Part shown: one piece after another, positions 1 through 6,690 of the stretch | How positions within the stretch are numbered: the first letter of the stretch is position 1 | Layout: each line of letters starts with the position of its first letter | DNA from: an uncultured Bacilli bacterium | GTDB lineage: Bacteria > Bacillota_I > Bacilli_A > RF39 > UBA660 | DNA length: 14,769 nucleotides | Assembly: GCA_934098345.1 (NCBI GenBank) | Contig: CAKONX010000027.1 | Span: 1 to 14,769, forward strand | Direction: 5' to 3' | The notes under the pieces: model-generated | Database searches by the model: none | The model's input: only the letters and a program-made list of their open reading frames with translations | Told to the model about the DNA's origin: nothing | Position numbers and translations under genes: made by a program

Positions 1-1
1 T

Positions 2-721
2 TTAAAATCTATGAATGAATATATGGAATATGCAGGTATTGAATTCTTTTCGGGAACTCAAAAACATTCAATAAGTCGAATAGAAAAAGAATTTATTAAA
101 ATTAATAAATTAATATTTAGAATAGAAGAAGAGACTGGACATACTACTAATGAAATAGAGTATGGAACAGGATTCCCAGTATATTATTTTATAGATGATG
201 AATTTGATGAAGAAAATTTCTTTAAAGAGTTTAATAATTTAGTTACGACTTATTTTAAAGATAAACAAGTTATTTTGGAAATCGGTAGAAGTTTAGTTGC
301 TTCATCTGGTGTATATTTAACAAAAGTTGCAGATTTTAAGTGCAATAATGTTGGTAAATATGTTATACTTGATGGAGGTATTAACCATTTAGTTTATTAT
401 GGAAGTACAATGGCGATGAAAGTACCATATTTTGAACTTTTTCAAGAGAAAAGAAACTATGAAGAAGAAATTGTTACTTTGTGTGGTTCACTTTGTACAG
501 TAAACGATATACTTGTAAAACAAGTAAGTGTTCCAAAACTAAATGTTGGCGATTTATTTGTATTTAAAAATACTGGTGCATACTCAGTAACAGAAGGAAT
601 TAATTTATTTTTAAGTCGTGATTTACCGAAAATATTATTAATTAAAGATGGCTGTGTTTTAGTTGTAAGAGATGAATTTAAAACTTATAAATTAAATACG
701 CCAAATTATGTAGGAGAGTAG
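2..721 (+). CDS. Fold-III PLP-dependent decarboxylase, C-terminal part (5' truncated by the window edge)
   Basis: The frame is open from the first bases, so this is about the last 239 residues of a protein whose family is usually 400-430 long. The PLP lysine lies outside the window. Counting from the ATG at 11, the alanine-racemase-fold barrel shows GIEFFSGTQ (9-17), a GTGFPVYY strand (52-59) and an EIGR motif (90-93; usually EPGR), which holds the PLP phosphate. The C-terminal beta domain has the catalytic CxxxD motif (C162, D166) and the GAY segment with Y191. These are hallmarks of the ornithine/diaminopimelate/arginine decarboxylase family. Two bases separate it from the carrier-protein gene, followed by MBOAT and SGNH genes. 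That context argues against a housekeeping LysA and for a tailoring enzyme. By analogy with BtrK of butirosin synthesis it may decarboxylate an aminoacyl group held on the carrier protein. It could instead make a free diamine. Family is confident; substrate is inference. Confidence 0.88.
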   Translation, partial: LKSMNEYMEYAGIEFFSGTQKHSISRIEKEFIKINKLIFRIEEETGHTTNEIEYGTGFPVYYFIDDEFDEENFFKEFNNLVTTYFKDKQVILEIGRSLVASSGVYLTKVADFKCNNVGKYVILDGGINHLVYYGSTMAMKVPYFELFQEKRNYEEEIVTLCGSLCTVNDILVKQVSVPKLNVGDLFVFKNTGAYSVTEGINLFLSRDLPKILLIKDGCVLVVRDEFKTYKLNTPNYVGE

Positions 722-723
722 TT

Positions 724-954
724 ATGGAAAAATTATTAGAAATTCTAGAAAACATTAAGCCTGGAGTAGATTATGAAAATACTAAGACATTAATTGATGA
801 TCATTATCTTGATTCATTATCAATTCTTTCTTTAATTGCTGAAATTGAAGATGAATTTGATGTTGTAGTACCAACAATTGAAATTATTCCAGAAAACTTT
901 AACTCAGTTGAAGCAATGATGAATTTAATAACAAAGTTACAAGAGGAAGATTAG
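724..954 (+). CDS. DltC-like acyl/aminoacyl carrier protein
   Basis: The product is a 76-residue acidic protein of normal carrier-protein length. The DSL motif at residues 30-32 contains Ser31, the expected 4'-phosphopantetheine attachment site. The helix after it (ILSLIAEIEDEFDV) and the later ENFNSVEAM segment match helices II and III of DltC and other ACPs. A cytoplasmic ligase would load an acyl or aminoacyl group onto Ser31, and the MBOAT partner would draw on it. No ligase is visible; it would have to lie upstream or elsewhere. The start has a good ribosome site (GGAGAG, overlapping the end of the decarboxylase gene), and the stop is one base from the MBOAT start, so translational coupling is likely. 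A fatty-acid ACP is unlikely in this company. The carried group is unknown. Confidence 0.9.
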   Translation: MEKLLEILENIKPGVDYENTKTLIDDHYLDSLSILSLIAEIEDEFDVVVPTIEIIPENFNSVEAMMNLITKLQEED

Positions 955-955
955 T

Positions 956-2539
956 ATGCAATATTGTAGTTTAATGTATTTGGTCTTGTTTTTACCAATA
1001 GTTATGCTTGTATATCAACTTGTGCCAAAAAAAGTTAGACCATATGTTTTATTAGCAGCTAGTTACATATTCTTTTTTCTTTTAAGCGGTAAATTAATAC
1101 TTTATTGTATATCAGCAACTCTTTTAATTCATCATTTCGGTATATGGCTTAAAAATAATAAAACTGATGAAGAAATTGAACTTCAAAATGCAGAAGATAA
1201 AAAAAGTATTAAAAAGAGTTATCAAAAACAAAGAAAATATATTTTATTTTTAGGTGTTACTTTGCTTTTAGTTATGCTTGCTTATACAAAATATCTAAAC
1301 TTCTTTAATATAAATATTAATCGAATATTTAAGATTCTAAATATTGGAATAGAATTTAAACTTCTTAAAATATTAGCACCAATAGGTATAAGCTTTTATA
1401 CATTAGAAGCAATTAGCTATTTAGTTGATGTTTATAATGGAAAAATAAAGGCAGAAGAAAAATTATCTCACCTTGCATTATATCTTGCATATTTTCCGAC
1501 TATAATGGAAGGACCAATTGCAAGATATCAAGATATATCTGAGACTTTGTTTGCTGGTGAAAGAATAAAATATAAAAATATGTGTTTTGGTATTCAAAGA
1601 ATTTTCTTTGGCCTTATGAAAAAGCTTGTTGTTGCAGATAGACTAAACCCATTAGTTAAATCTATTTTTAATGGTTATTTTGAACTTAATGGTGGAATGA
1701 TTTTAGCAGGAACAATATTTTACACAATTCAACTTTATATGGATTTCTCTGGTGTTATGGATATTGTTATAGGTACAAGTGAAATATTTGGTATTAAATG
1801 TCCAGAAAACTTTAAACAACCTTTCTTTTCTAAGAATATTAGTGACTTTTGGTCAAGATGGCATATAACTTTAGGTACATTTTTTAAAGATTATATATTC
1901 TATCCAATTTCGCTTTCAAAACCTTCTAGAAAAATGACAAGTGTTTTAAGAAAGAAAATTGGTAATCATTTTGGTCCATTAGTTGCTGGAAGTATTGCTT
2001 TATTTGCTGTTTGGTTATGTAATGGCCTATGGCATGGAGCAGGATATACTTATATTGCTTTTGGGTTATATCATTTCTTCTTTATTTTACTTGGAAATAT
2101 ATTCTCGCCATTAGTTTTAAAATTTTATGAAAAAACTAAAATAAATAAAGATAATATAGTAATGAAGATTTTAAGAATAGTTAAAACAACTATAATTGTT
2201 ATATTTGGTGAGTTAATATTTAGAGCAGATTCAATAACTGCAGCAAGAAGAATGATTAAAAAAATATTCACTAATTTTAGTTTTGATTTATTTACACCGA
2301 AGTCTATTTTAAACTTAGGAATAGATGGATATGATTTTATAATTGTATTCGTTACTATTTTAATTGTGTTAGTTATAAGTATTTTAAAAGAAAAAAATAT
2401 AAATGTTAGAGAATCTATCGCTTCTAAAAATATTATTATTAGGTGGATTATTTATTATGCATTAATCTTATTTGTACTTATATTTGGGGCTTATGGAGGA
2501 AATTATGCAACAGTTGATCCAATGTATGCAAACTTCTAA
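956..2539 (+). CDS. MBOAT-family O-acyltransferase (AlgI/DltB type)
   Basis: The product is a 527-residue polytopic membrane protein, with hydrophobic segments from residue 5 to the C-terminus broken by a charged cytoplasmic-looking loop at about 66-94. Signature blocks are PIGISFYTLEAISYLVDVY (142-160), EGPIARY (185-191), FWSRWHITLGTFFKDYIFYP (298-317) and the catalytic block WLCNGLWHGAGYTY (353-366) with His360; His303 is the second conserved histidine. The family moves acyl groups from a cytoplasmic donor across the membrane onto a cell-surface polymer. The length is closer to AlgI than to DltB (about 400). The ribosome site is AGAGGAA at the end of the carrier gene. The 3' end overlaps the SGNH gene, as expected for partners. 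The acceptor (teichoic acid, exopolysaccharide or glycolipid) cannot be read from the sequence. Confidence 0.95.
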   Translation: MQYCSLMYLVLFLPIVMLVYQLVPKKVRPYVLLAASYIFFFLLSGKLILYCISATLLIHHFGIWLKNNKTDEEIELQNAEDKKSIKKSYQKQRKYILFLGVTLLLVMLAYTKYLNFFNININRIFKILNIGIEFKLLKILAPIGISFYTLEAISYLVDVYNGKIKAEEKLSHLALYLAYFPTIMEGPIARYQDISETLFAGERIKYKNMCFGIQRIFFGLMKKLVVADRLNPLVKSIFNGYFELNGGMILAGTIFYTIQLYMDFSGVMDIVIGTSEIFGIKCPENFKQPFFSKNISDFWSRWHITLGTFFKDYIFYPISLSKPSRKMTSVLRKKIGNHFGPLVAGSIALFAVWLCNGLWHGAGYTYIAFGLYHFFFILLGNIFSPLVLKFYEKTKINKDNIVMKILRIVKTTIIVIFGELIFRADSITAARRMIKKIFTNFSFDLFTPKSILNLGIDGYDFIIVFVTILIVLVISILKEKNINVRESIASKNIIIRWIIYYALILFVLIFGAYGGNYATVDPMYANF

Positions 2540-3485
2540 AATGAAATATTCGAATATAATTAAATCAGTTATTTTTCTTAGTGTTTTAGTTATTTTGTTT
2601 ATTTTATTATCTGACTTATTTGTTCCTAAAAATAATTATAAAGAATTAGGAATGAATAATATAGAAGCAAATGGAATATTAGGAGAAAAAGATAATTCAA
2701 TTGATGTTTTATTCTTAGGAGATTCAGAAGCTTATACTTCTATGTCACCATTAATAATTTATAATAAGTATGGTTTTACTTCATACGTGTGCGCAACTCC
2801 TGGACAAAGAATTTATGACACTTTTAAATATTTTAATAAGGCTTTAGAAAAACAAAAACCAAAAGTAATAGTTATAGAAACAAATGCTATTTACCGTAAA
2901 TATAATTTTTTTGAAAATATGGTTGCTAATTGGAAAAATTATTTTCCACTTTTTGAATATCATAATCGTTGGAAAGAATTAAATAAAAATGATTTTTTTG
3001 GTAAAGTGGAGTATACTTATATTCATCCCGATAAAGGATTTAAAATAAGAAGAAAAATTGTTCCAGCAAAATTAAAGGATTATATGAAGAAAACTGATAA
3101 AAGAAAACAAGTCCCTAATAATAATGCATCTTATATTCAAAAAATGATTAAAATATGTAAAGAAAAAAATATTAAATTAGTATTGATAAGTTCACCAAGT
3201 ATAAAGAATTGGAATTATAGTAAGCATTTAGGAATTGCCTCTTTTGCTTCTAAAAACAATTTGAATTATTATGATTTGAATGTTGGAAATGCAGCAGATA
3301 TTGATTGGCTAAATGATACGCTTGATAAAGGTGATCATTTAAATATTAATGGTGCAAAAAAATCTAGTTTAAAAATAGGCGAATATTTAGTAAGCAATTA
3401 TGATTTGATTGATCATCGTGGAGAAGAAGAATATTCTTCGTGGGATGAAAGAACTCAAGAATTTATGGAAGAAGTCGAAAAGTAG
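2505..3485 (+). CDS. Membrane-anchored SGNH/GDSL-like protein (DltD/AlgJ-like)
   Basis: The product is about 326 residues with one N-terminal TM anchor (roughly residues 19-38) and an outward-facing domain. SGNH blocks are VLFLGDSEAYTSMSP (block I, with the nucleophile serine in GDSE), an ETNAIYR strand, a VLISSPS strand, and DKGDHLNINGAKK near the C-terminus, which carries the catalytic histidine. Proteins of this kind (DltD, AlgJ/X) work beside an MBOAT to finish acyl transfer outside the cell. I chose the ATG at 2505 because GGAGG (2495-2499) sits five bases upstream. A TTG at 2472 in the same frame has nothing comparable, and ATGs at 2526 and 2541 lack a ribosome site. The start lies inside the MBOAT gene (35 bases of overlap), so the two are probably coupled. 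The C-terminal tail is strongly acidic. A terminator follows directly. Confidence 0.87.
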   Translation: MQQLIQCMQTSKMKYSNIIKSVIFLSVLVILFILLSDLFVPKNNYKELGMNNIEANGILGEKDNSIDVLFLGDSEAYTSMSPLIIYNKYGFTSYVCATPGQRIYDTFKYFNKALEKQKPKVIVIETNAIYRKYNFFENMVANWKNYFPLFEYHNRWKELNKNDFFGKVEYTYIHPDKGFKIRRKIVPAKLKDYMKKTDKRKQVPNNNASYIQKMIKICKEKNIKLVLISSPSIKNWNYSKHLGIASFASKNNLNYYDLNVGNAADIDWLNDTLDKGDHLNINGAKKSSLKIGEYLVSNYDLIDHRGEEEYSSWDERTQEFMEEVEK

Positions 3486-3504
3486 ATGAAAATCTGCTTT
3501 TTTT
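3478..3504 (+). terminator. Intrinsic terminator closing the acylation operon
   Basis: The stem AAAAGTAGAT / ATCTGCTTTT (10 bp with one G-T wobble) has a GAAA tetraloop and continues into a T run. The TAG stop of the SGNH gene (3483-3485) lies inside the left arm. Confidence 0.85.
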
Positions 3505-3524
3505 GTGTAAACTTGTAAAAAAAA

Positions 3525-3554
3525 TGTTAAATTACTAATTATTTTTGTTATAAT
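3525..3554 (+). promoter_or_regulatory. Promoter of the Hpt/response-regulator pair
   Basis: A perfect extended -10 (TGT plus TATAAT, 3546-3554) sits 18 bases after a weak -35 (TGTTAA, 3525-3530). The start codon follows at 3578, with the ribosome site GAGGTGG in between. The promoter lies directly after the previous terminator, which supports a new transcription unit. Confidence 0.7.
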
Positions 3555-3577
3555 TACTTTAGAGTAGAGGTGGATGT

Positions 3578-3934
3578 ATGAATACACAAATATTAATAAA
3601 TGGTGGAGTAGATATTAATCATGCCCTAGAATTACTAGGTGATATGGAAATGTTTAATGATACACTTAAAGATTTTTTAAATGAATCAGCAACAAGAATT
3701 CCATCTATTATAAGAGATTTTAATAATAATGATATGGAAAATTATGCTATTTTAGTTCATGCGATGAAAAGTGATTCTAAATATTTAGGATTTACTAAGC
3801 TTGCTGAAATGTCTTATGAGCATGAAATGGCTAGTAAAAACGGAGATATTGAGTTTGTAAAAGCTAATATTAATCCGCTTATAATTGAAGCAAATAGAAT
3901 TATTAATTTAGTTAAAACTTATTTAGGAGAGTAA
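3578..3934 (+). CDS. Hpt-domain histidine phosphotransfer protein
   Basis: The product is a 118-residue, mostly helical, stand-alone protein. The motif VHAMKSDSKYLG (60-71) matches the Hpt phosphorylation helix, usually written AHxLKGxxxxxG. His61 would be the phosphorylated residue and Lys64 is the conserved lysine that helps dock a receiver. The region AEMSYEHEMASKNGD (76-90) fits the next helix of the four-helix bundle. Hpt proteins carry phosphate between receiver domains in multistep phosphorelays. The receiver protein two bases downstream is the obvious partner. No hybrid kinase is visible, so the phosphate source is unknown. The usual glycine after the lysine is replaced by serine, a tolerated variation. 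Transcription should start at the promoter just upstream. Confidence 0.85.
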   Translation: MNTQILINGGVDINHALELLGDMEMFNDTLKDFLNESATRIPSIIRDFNNNDMENYAILVHAMKSDSKYLGFTKLAEMSYEHEMASKNGDIEFVKANINPLIIEANRIINLVKTYLGE

Positions 3935-3936
3935 TT

Positions 3937-4659
3937 ATGGATATAAGAGAAATGGTTGAGAACATACCAAATATAATTGCATCTTTGTATGAGTCTATTT
4001 ATATATTTAGTAAGTCTAAGAATGTTTTTTATGATATTAAATATACTGGAGAGGAATTAAGGGTTTCATCTCCTTTAGAGTATGATAAAGTTAATGATAT
4101 TATAAAAACTTTTAAAGATTTCCCTGCTGTAAGTCTCGAAGAAAATGAATTTAAAAAAGTTATTACTACAATTAATAATAAAGAAAAACTTGTTACTCTT
4201 ATTACTAATGAAGAATACAAGATTATGTTTGTTGTTGATATTACATTAATGAGTGATGGAAATGTCTTAAGAAATAAAATTATTATAGCTGATGATTCTC
4301 CTGTAATAACTAATTTCTTTACTAAAATATTTAGAAATGAATTTGAAGTAATAGTTGCTCATGATGGTAATGAAGTAATTAAACTTATAGATGAATATAA
4401 GAATGATAATTTAGTAGGATTATTTCTAGATTTACAAATGCCAAATATGAATGGATATGAAGTTCTTGACTATTTTAAAGAAAATGATTTATTTAAAGTT
4501 ATTCCTGTATCAATTATAAGTGGAGAAGATACTGAAGATGGAATTAAAAAAGCGATGTCTTATGAAGGCGTTGTAGATATGATTCAAAAACCGTTTGATT
4601 CTTCTTCTATAAAAGCAATAGTTGATAAAACTGTAACATTTAGTCCAAAATATAAATAA
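3937..4659 (+). CDS. Response regulator with unknown N-terminal domain and C-terminal receiver
   Basis: The receiver domain covers about residues 113-234. It has the acidic pocket D119-D120, phospho-acceptor Asp165 (LFLDLQMPNMNGYEVL), Ser195 in the SIISGED switch strand, and Lys218 in QKPF. All catalytic positions are present. Residues 1-110 form an alpha/beta domain that I do not recognise; it may be PAS-like, but I see no motif proving it. There is no DNA-binding domain, so output probably goes through protein contact or through the N-terminal domain. Having the receiver at the C-terminus is the reverse of the common order. The ATG lies two bases after the Hpt stop, with ribosome site AGGAGAG overlapping that gene's end. 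A terminator follows. Receiver assignment is firm; function is open. Confidence 0.88.
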   Translation: MDIREMVENIPNIIASLYESIYIFSKSKNVFYDIKYTGEELRVSSPLEYDKVNDIIKTFKDFPAVSLEENEFKKVITTINNKEKLVTLITNEEYKIMFVVDITLMSDGNVLRNKIIIADDSPVITNFFTKIFRNEFEVIVAHDGNEVIKLIDEYKNDNLVGLFLDLQMPNMNGYEVLDYFKENDLFKVIPVSIISGEDTEDGIKKAMSYEGVVDMIQKPFDSSSIKAIVDKTVTFSPKYK

Positions 4660-4685
4660 GGTTATAGAAATTATAACCTTTTTTT
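4658..4685 (+). terminator. Intrinsic terminator after the response regulator
   Basis: The stem AAGGTTATA / TATAACCTT (9 bp, loop GAAAT) is followed by a run of seven T. The TAA stop (4657-4659) overlaps the foot of the stem. Confidence 0.85.
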
Positions 4686-4693
4686 GTTATACT
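4685..4693 (+). promoter_or_regulatory. Extended -10 promoter of thymidylate kinase
   Basis: TGT followed by TATACT (4688-4693) sits immediately after the T run of the preceding terminator, 18 bases before the start codon. I see no convincing -35, which is acceptable for an extended -10. Confidence 0.55.
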
Positions 4694-4711
4694 GAAATAG
4701 TAGGTGGTAGT

Positions 4712-5371
4712 ATGAAAAAAGGTAAAATAATTGTTATAGAGGGTGCTTGTGATGGCATTGGTAAATCTACTCAATTAAGTTTGTTAAAAGAATATTTAGA
4801 TAAAAAATATAATGTAGTAACTCATCATTTCCCAACTTATAATGAAGCTAGCGGAATGCTAGTAGAAAAATATTTAAATGGTGATTTTGGAGACATTAAA
4901 GATGTAACTCCATATTTTGTTAATTCTCTTTATGGAATAGATCGTGCAATAGTTTGTAAAAATAAAATTAAACCAGCTCTTGAAGATGGTGGTGTTGTTC
5001 TCTTAGATAGATATACAACTTCAAGTATTATTTATCAATCAGCAACTATTGGTATGAATGAAAAAGAAAAATTTATTGAATATGTATGTGATTATGAGTA
5101 TGAAAAACTTGGTGTAATTAAACCGGATATTGTATTATTTTTAACTGCTCCATATGATTTAGTTACTGAAATGCGTAGTAAGAGACAAGTAAATGATGGT
5201 ATTAAAAATGATATTCATGAAAGAAATGATGAATATATGCATAAAGTATACGAAAGCGGAAATTATGCTGCTAAACTTCTAAATTGGGAAATCATTAATT
5301 GTGATAAAGATGGTAAGATGTTAAGTATTGAAGAAATACATGAAGAGATAAAGAAACGAATAAATATGTAG
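4712..5371 (+). CDS. tmk: Thymidylate kinase (dTMP kinase)
   Basis: The product is a 219-residue cytoplasmic P-loop kinase that converts dTMP to dTDP. The phosphate loop is EGACDGIGKST (10-20), the DRY motif is LLDRYTTSS (97-105), KPDIVLFL is the core strand before the lid, and RSKRQ...NDIHE is the lid with its basic residues. The length is typical. The P-loop is odd: the usual form is EGxxGxGKST (ten residues), but here one extra residue lies between the first glycine and GKST, so the classical GxxxxGK spacing is lost. The bases read cleanly as ggt gct tgt gat ggc att ggt aaa. The start at 4712 has AGGTGG just upstream. It forms its own short transcription unit. A deoxynucleoside kinase is less likely because the DRY and lid pattern fit Tmk. 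Confidence 0.87.
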   Translation: MKKGKIIVIEGACDGIGKSTQLSLLKEYLDKKYNVVTHHFPTYNEASGMLVEKYLNGDFGDIKDVTPYFVNSLYGIDRAIVCKNKIKPALEDGGVVLLDRYTTSSIIYQSATIGMNEKEKFIEYVCDYEYEKLGVIKPDIVLFLTAPYDLVTEMRSKRQVNDGIKNDIHERNDEYMHKVYESGNYAAKLLNWEIINCDKDGKMLSIEEIHEEIKKRINM

Positions 5372-5390
5372 TTTACTTCATTTATTCTTT
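5358..5390 (+). terminator. Possible weak terminator after tmk
   Basis: A perfect 8-bp inverted repeat, GAATAAAT / ATTTATTC, encloses a 14-base loop that contains the tmk stop codon. Only three T follow, so termination would be leaky at best. The loop also holds the -35 of the nusB promoter. Confidence 0.35.
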
Positions 5391-5400
5391 ATGATAAAAT
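5372..5400 (+). promoter_or_regulatory. Promoter of nusB
   Basis: TTTACT (5372-5377), a 17-base spacer and TAAAAT (5395-5400) with TG one base upstream form an extended -10 promoter. The nusB start is at 5425. Confidence 0.6.
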
Positions 5401-5424
5401 TATGCGTGTGAGGGATGTGGTAAA

Positions 5425-5820
5425 ATGGCTACACGAAGTGAACTTAGAGAAAAAATAATGACTATTTTATATCAAATAGATTTATATAAAAAAAATAATA
5501 TAGATTATGATATAGATAATGTAATAAAAGAAAATGTTGAAGTTGATAATGAATTTGTAAAAGACATTGTATACGGTGTTGTTACTTATATGGATGAACT
5601 TGATAAAACTGCTGATAATTATTTAAATAACTGGTCAATTGATAGATTAGATGCTGAAGGTAAAGCAATTCTTAGAATGAGTATATATGAGTTAAAATAT
5701 ATGGATACACCTGATTTAGTAGTTATCAATGAAGCTGTTGAACTCGCTAAAAAATATAGTGATGATGCAGTTAGAAAAATGATAAATGCTGTACTTGATA
5801 AGATAGTTAATGAAGCCTAA
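5425..5820 (+). CDS. nusB: Transcription antitermination factor NusB
   Basis: The product is a 131-residue all-helical cytoplasmic protein of normal NusB length. The N-terminal SELREKIMTILYQIDLY matches the first NusB helix, which contributes to boxA RNA binding. The C-terminal half has the strongly conserved pattern ELKYMDTPDLVVINEAVELA (94-113), then KKYSDDAVRKMINAVLDKI. NusB binds NusE (ribosomal protein S10) and boxA RNA to promote complete transcription of rRNA operons. It is often found near genes of nucleotide or isoprenoid metabolism. Here it is a single-gene unit between tmk and an unknown gene, with its own promoter and terminator. The ribosome site is GAGGG, ten bases upstream of the start, which is slightly far; a GTGG is closer. 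Confidence 0.93.
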   Translation: MATRSELREKIMTILYQIDLYKKNNIDYDIDNVIKENVEVDNEFVKDIVYGVVTYMDELDKTADNYLNNWSIDRLDAEGKAILRMSIYELKYMDTPDLVVINEAVELAKKYSDDAVRKMINAVLDKIVNEA

Positions 5821-5834
5821 GACTTCATTTTTTT
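5809..5834 (+). terminator. Intrinsic terminator after nusB
   Basis: The stem AATGAAG / CTTCATT (7 bp) has a seven-base loop and a T7 run. The TAA stop (5818-5820) lies in the loop. Confidence 0.75.
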
Positions 5835-5835
5835 C

Positions 5836-5864
5836 TTGTAATTTACATATATATTTTATATAAT
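5836..5864 (+). promoter_or_regulatory. Sigma-A-type promoter of the unknown gene at 5888
   Basis: TTGTAA (5836-5841), an exact 17-base spacer and a consensus TATAAT (5859-5864) form a good sigma-A promoter. The -35 overlaps a small palindrome, TGTAA-T-TTACA (5837-5847), which could bind a regulator or be chance in such AT-rich DNA. Confidence 0.75.
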
Positions 5865-5887
5865 AGTTACACGAAAGGACAATTAAT

Positions 5888-6622
5888 ATGCAAAGATTAG
5901 AAAACGAAGATTTATGTATGGCGGTATTTAGAAGATTATCTAGAATTGGTTTTGATATTAGAAATCCTAGAGGAGAATATGCAATACTTCAATTTGTTAT
6001 AAATTATTTAAGCTCATTTATCTCAAATGAACAATTTGCTAAAGATGGATATGATGTTGAAATGACTAAAGATTCAATAAAAGTTCTTATAGATACACCA
6101 AATACAAAAGAAATAAATGTTAAGTTATTAAAATCTAATGTAGATCCATTAATAAATGGCATTGAAATTAGTACAGATAATTTTGAAAATGGCTCGCTAA
6201 AAATTTATAGCAATGGAAATACAGGAAGAATTCATTTTACAAAGAATATAGTTGATACAACTGAAAATTATATAGTAGATACTCAAAAAGAAGAGTTTGT
6301 TTATTCATATGGTATAAAGTATGCTGATAGAGAGGAAACACTTTTCTCAGGTTTGCTTTCAGCCATAGGAACAACTATTAAAAACAATGAATACTTTACT
6401 TTTGAGAGATTATATCCAGAAATGGATCAAAGCTCTGGAGTTTTAAATAATATTAGACGTTGTTTTGCTCCAGGTATTGTTAAACGTGTTTCAAAATGCG
6501 GAATGGATGCAAGCATTTATGATGATGTTTTTCTTGCGTTTGATGTATTGAAAGCAGAAAGAGATAAAGTACTAACTCCAAAAACAAAAAAAGCTAAAAA
6601 ATTAACTAAGGAAGCTGAATAG
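5888..6622 (+). CDS. Protein of unknown function, probably soluble
   Basis: I do not recognise this 244-residue protein. It has no signal peptide or membrane segment. The first 45 residues look helical and basic (VFRRLSRIGFDIRNPRGEY). Residues about 55-150 look beta-rich with many Asn, Asp and Thr. Residues 155-225 look mixed or helical and contain two cysteines (RRC and SKCGMD), with no CxxC zinc pattern. The tail is lysine-rich (KTKKAKKLTKEAE), which hints at nucleic-acid or ribosome contact, but that is weak. A clear gene structure supports translation: a sigma-A promoter, ribosome site AAAGGA eight bases before the ATG, and a strong terminator over the stop. It stands alone between nusB and an unknown membrane-protein gene, so the context does not fix a role. 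Confidence 0.8.
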   Translation: MQRLENEDLCMAVFRRLSRIGFDIRNPRGEYAILQFVINYLSSFISNEQFAKDGYDVEMTKDSIKVLIDTPNTKEINVKLLKSNVDPLINGIEISTDNFENGSLKIYSNGNTGRIHFTKNIVDTTENYIVDTQKEEFVYSYGIKYADREETLFSGLLSAIGTTIKNNEYFTFERLYPEMDQSSGVLNNIRRCFAPGIVKRVSKCGMDASIYDDVFLAFDVLKAERDKVLTPKTKKAKKLTKEAE

Positions 6623-6632
6623 TTTCCTTTTT
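6608..6632 (+). terminator. Intrinsic terminator after the unknown soluble protein
   Basis: The stem AAGGAAGCT / AGTTTCCTT (9 bp, one G-T pair) has loop GAAT and then a run of five T. The TAG stop (6620-6622) spans loop and right arm. Confidence 0.82.
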
Positions 6633-6634
6633 GC

Positions 6635-6669
6635 TTGAATATTTTTTTAATATGTGGTAATATATTCAA
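6635..6669 (+). promoter_or_regulatory. Promoter within an inverted repeat, upstream of the two-TM protein gene
   Basis: TTGAAT (6635-6640), a 17-base spacer and TAATAT (6658-6663) with TG one base upstream form a good promoter. A perfect 8-base inverted repeat, TTGAATAT (6635-6642) and ATATTCAA (6662-6669), brackets it, one arm on the -35 and the other overlapping the -10. This layout could be an operator, or chance in AT-rich DNA. Confidence 0.65.
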
Positions 6670-6690
6670 CAATTTAGAGGGGGAGAATTT

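Noticed and set aside
2472..2504. TTG start giving a longer SGNH protein
   Set aside because: A better start with GGAGG five bases upstream exists at 2505. The extra residues are not needed before the TM anchor.
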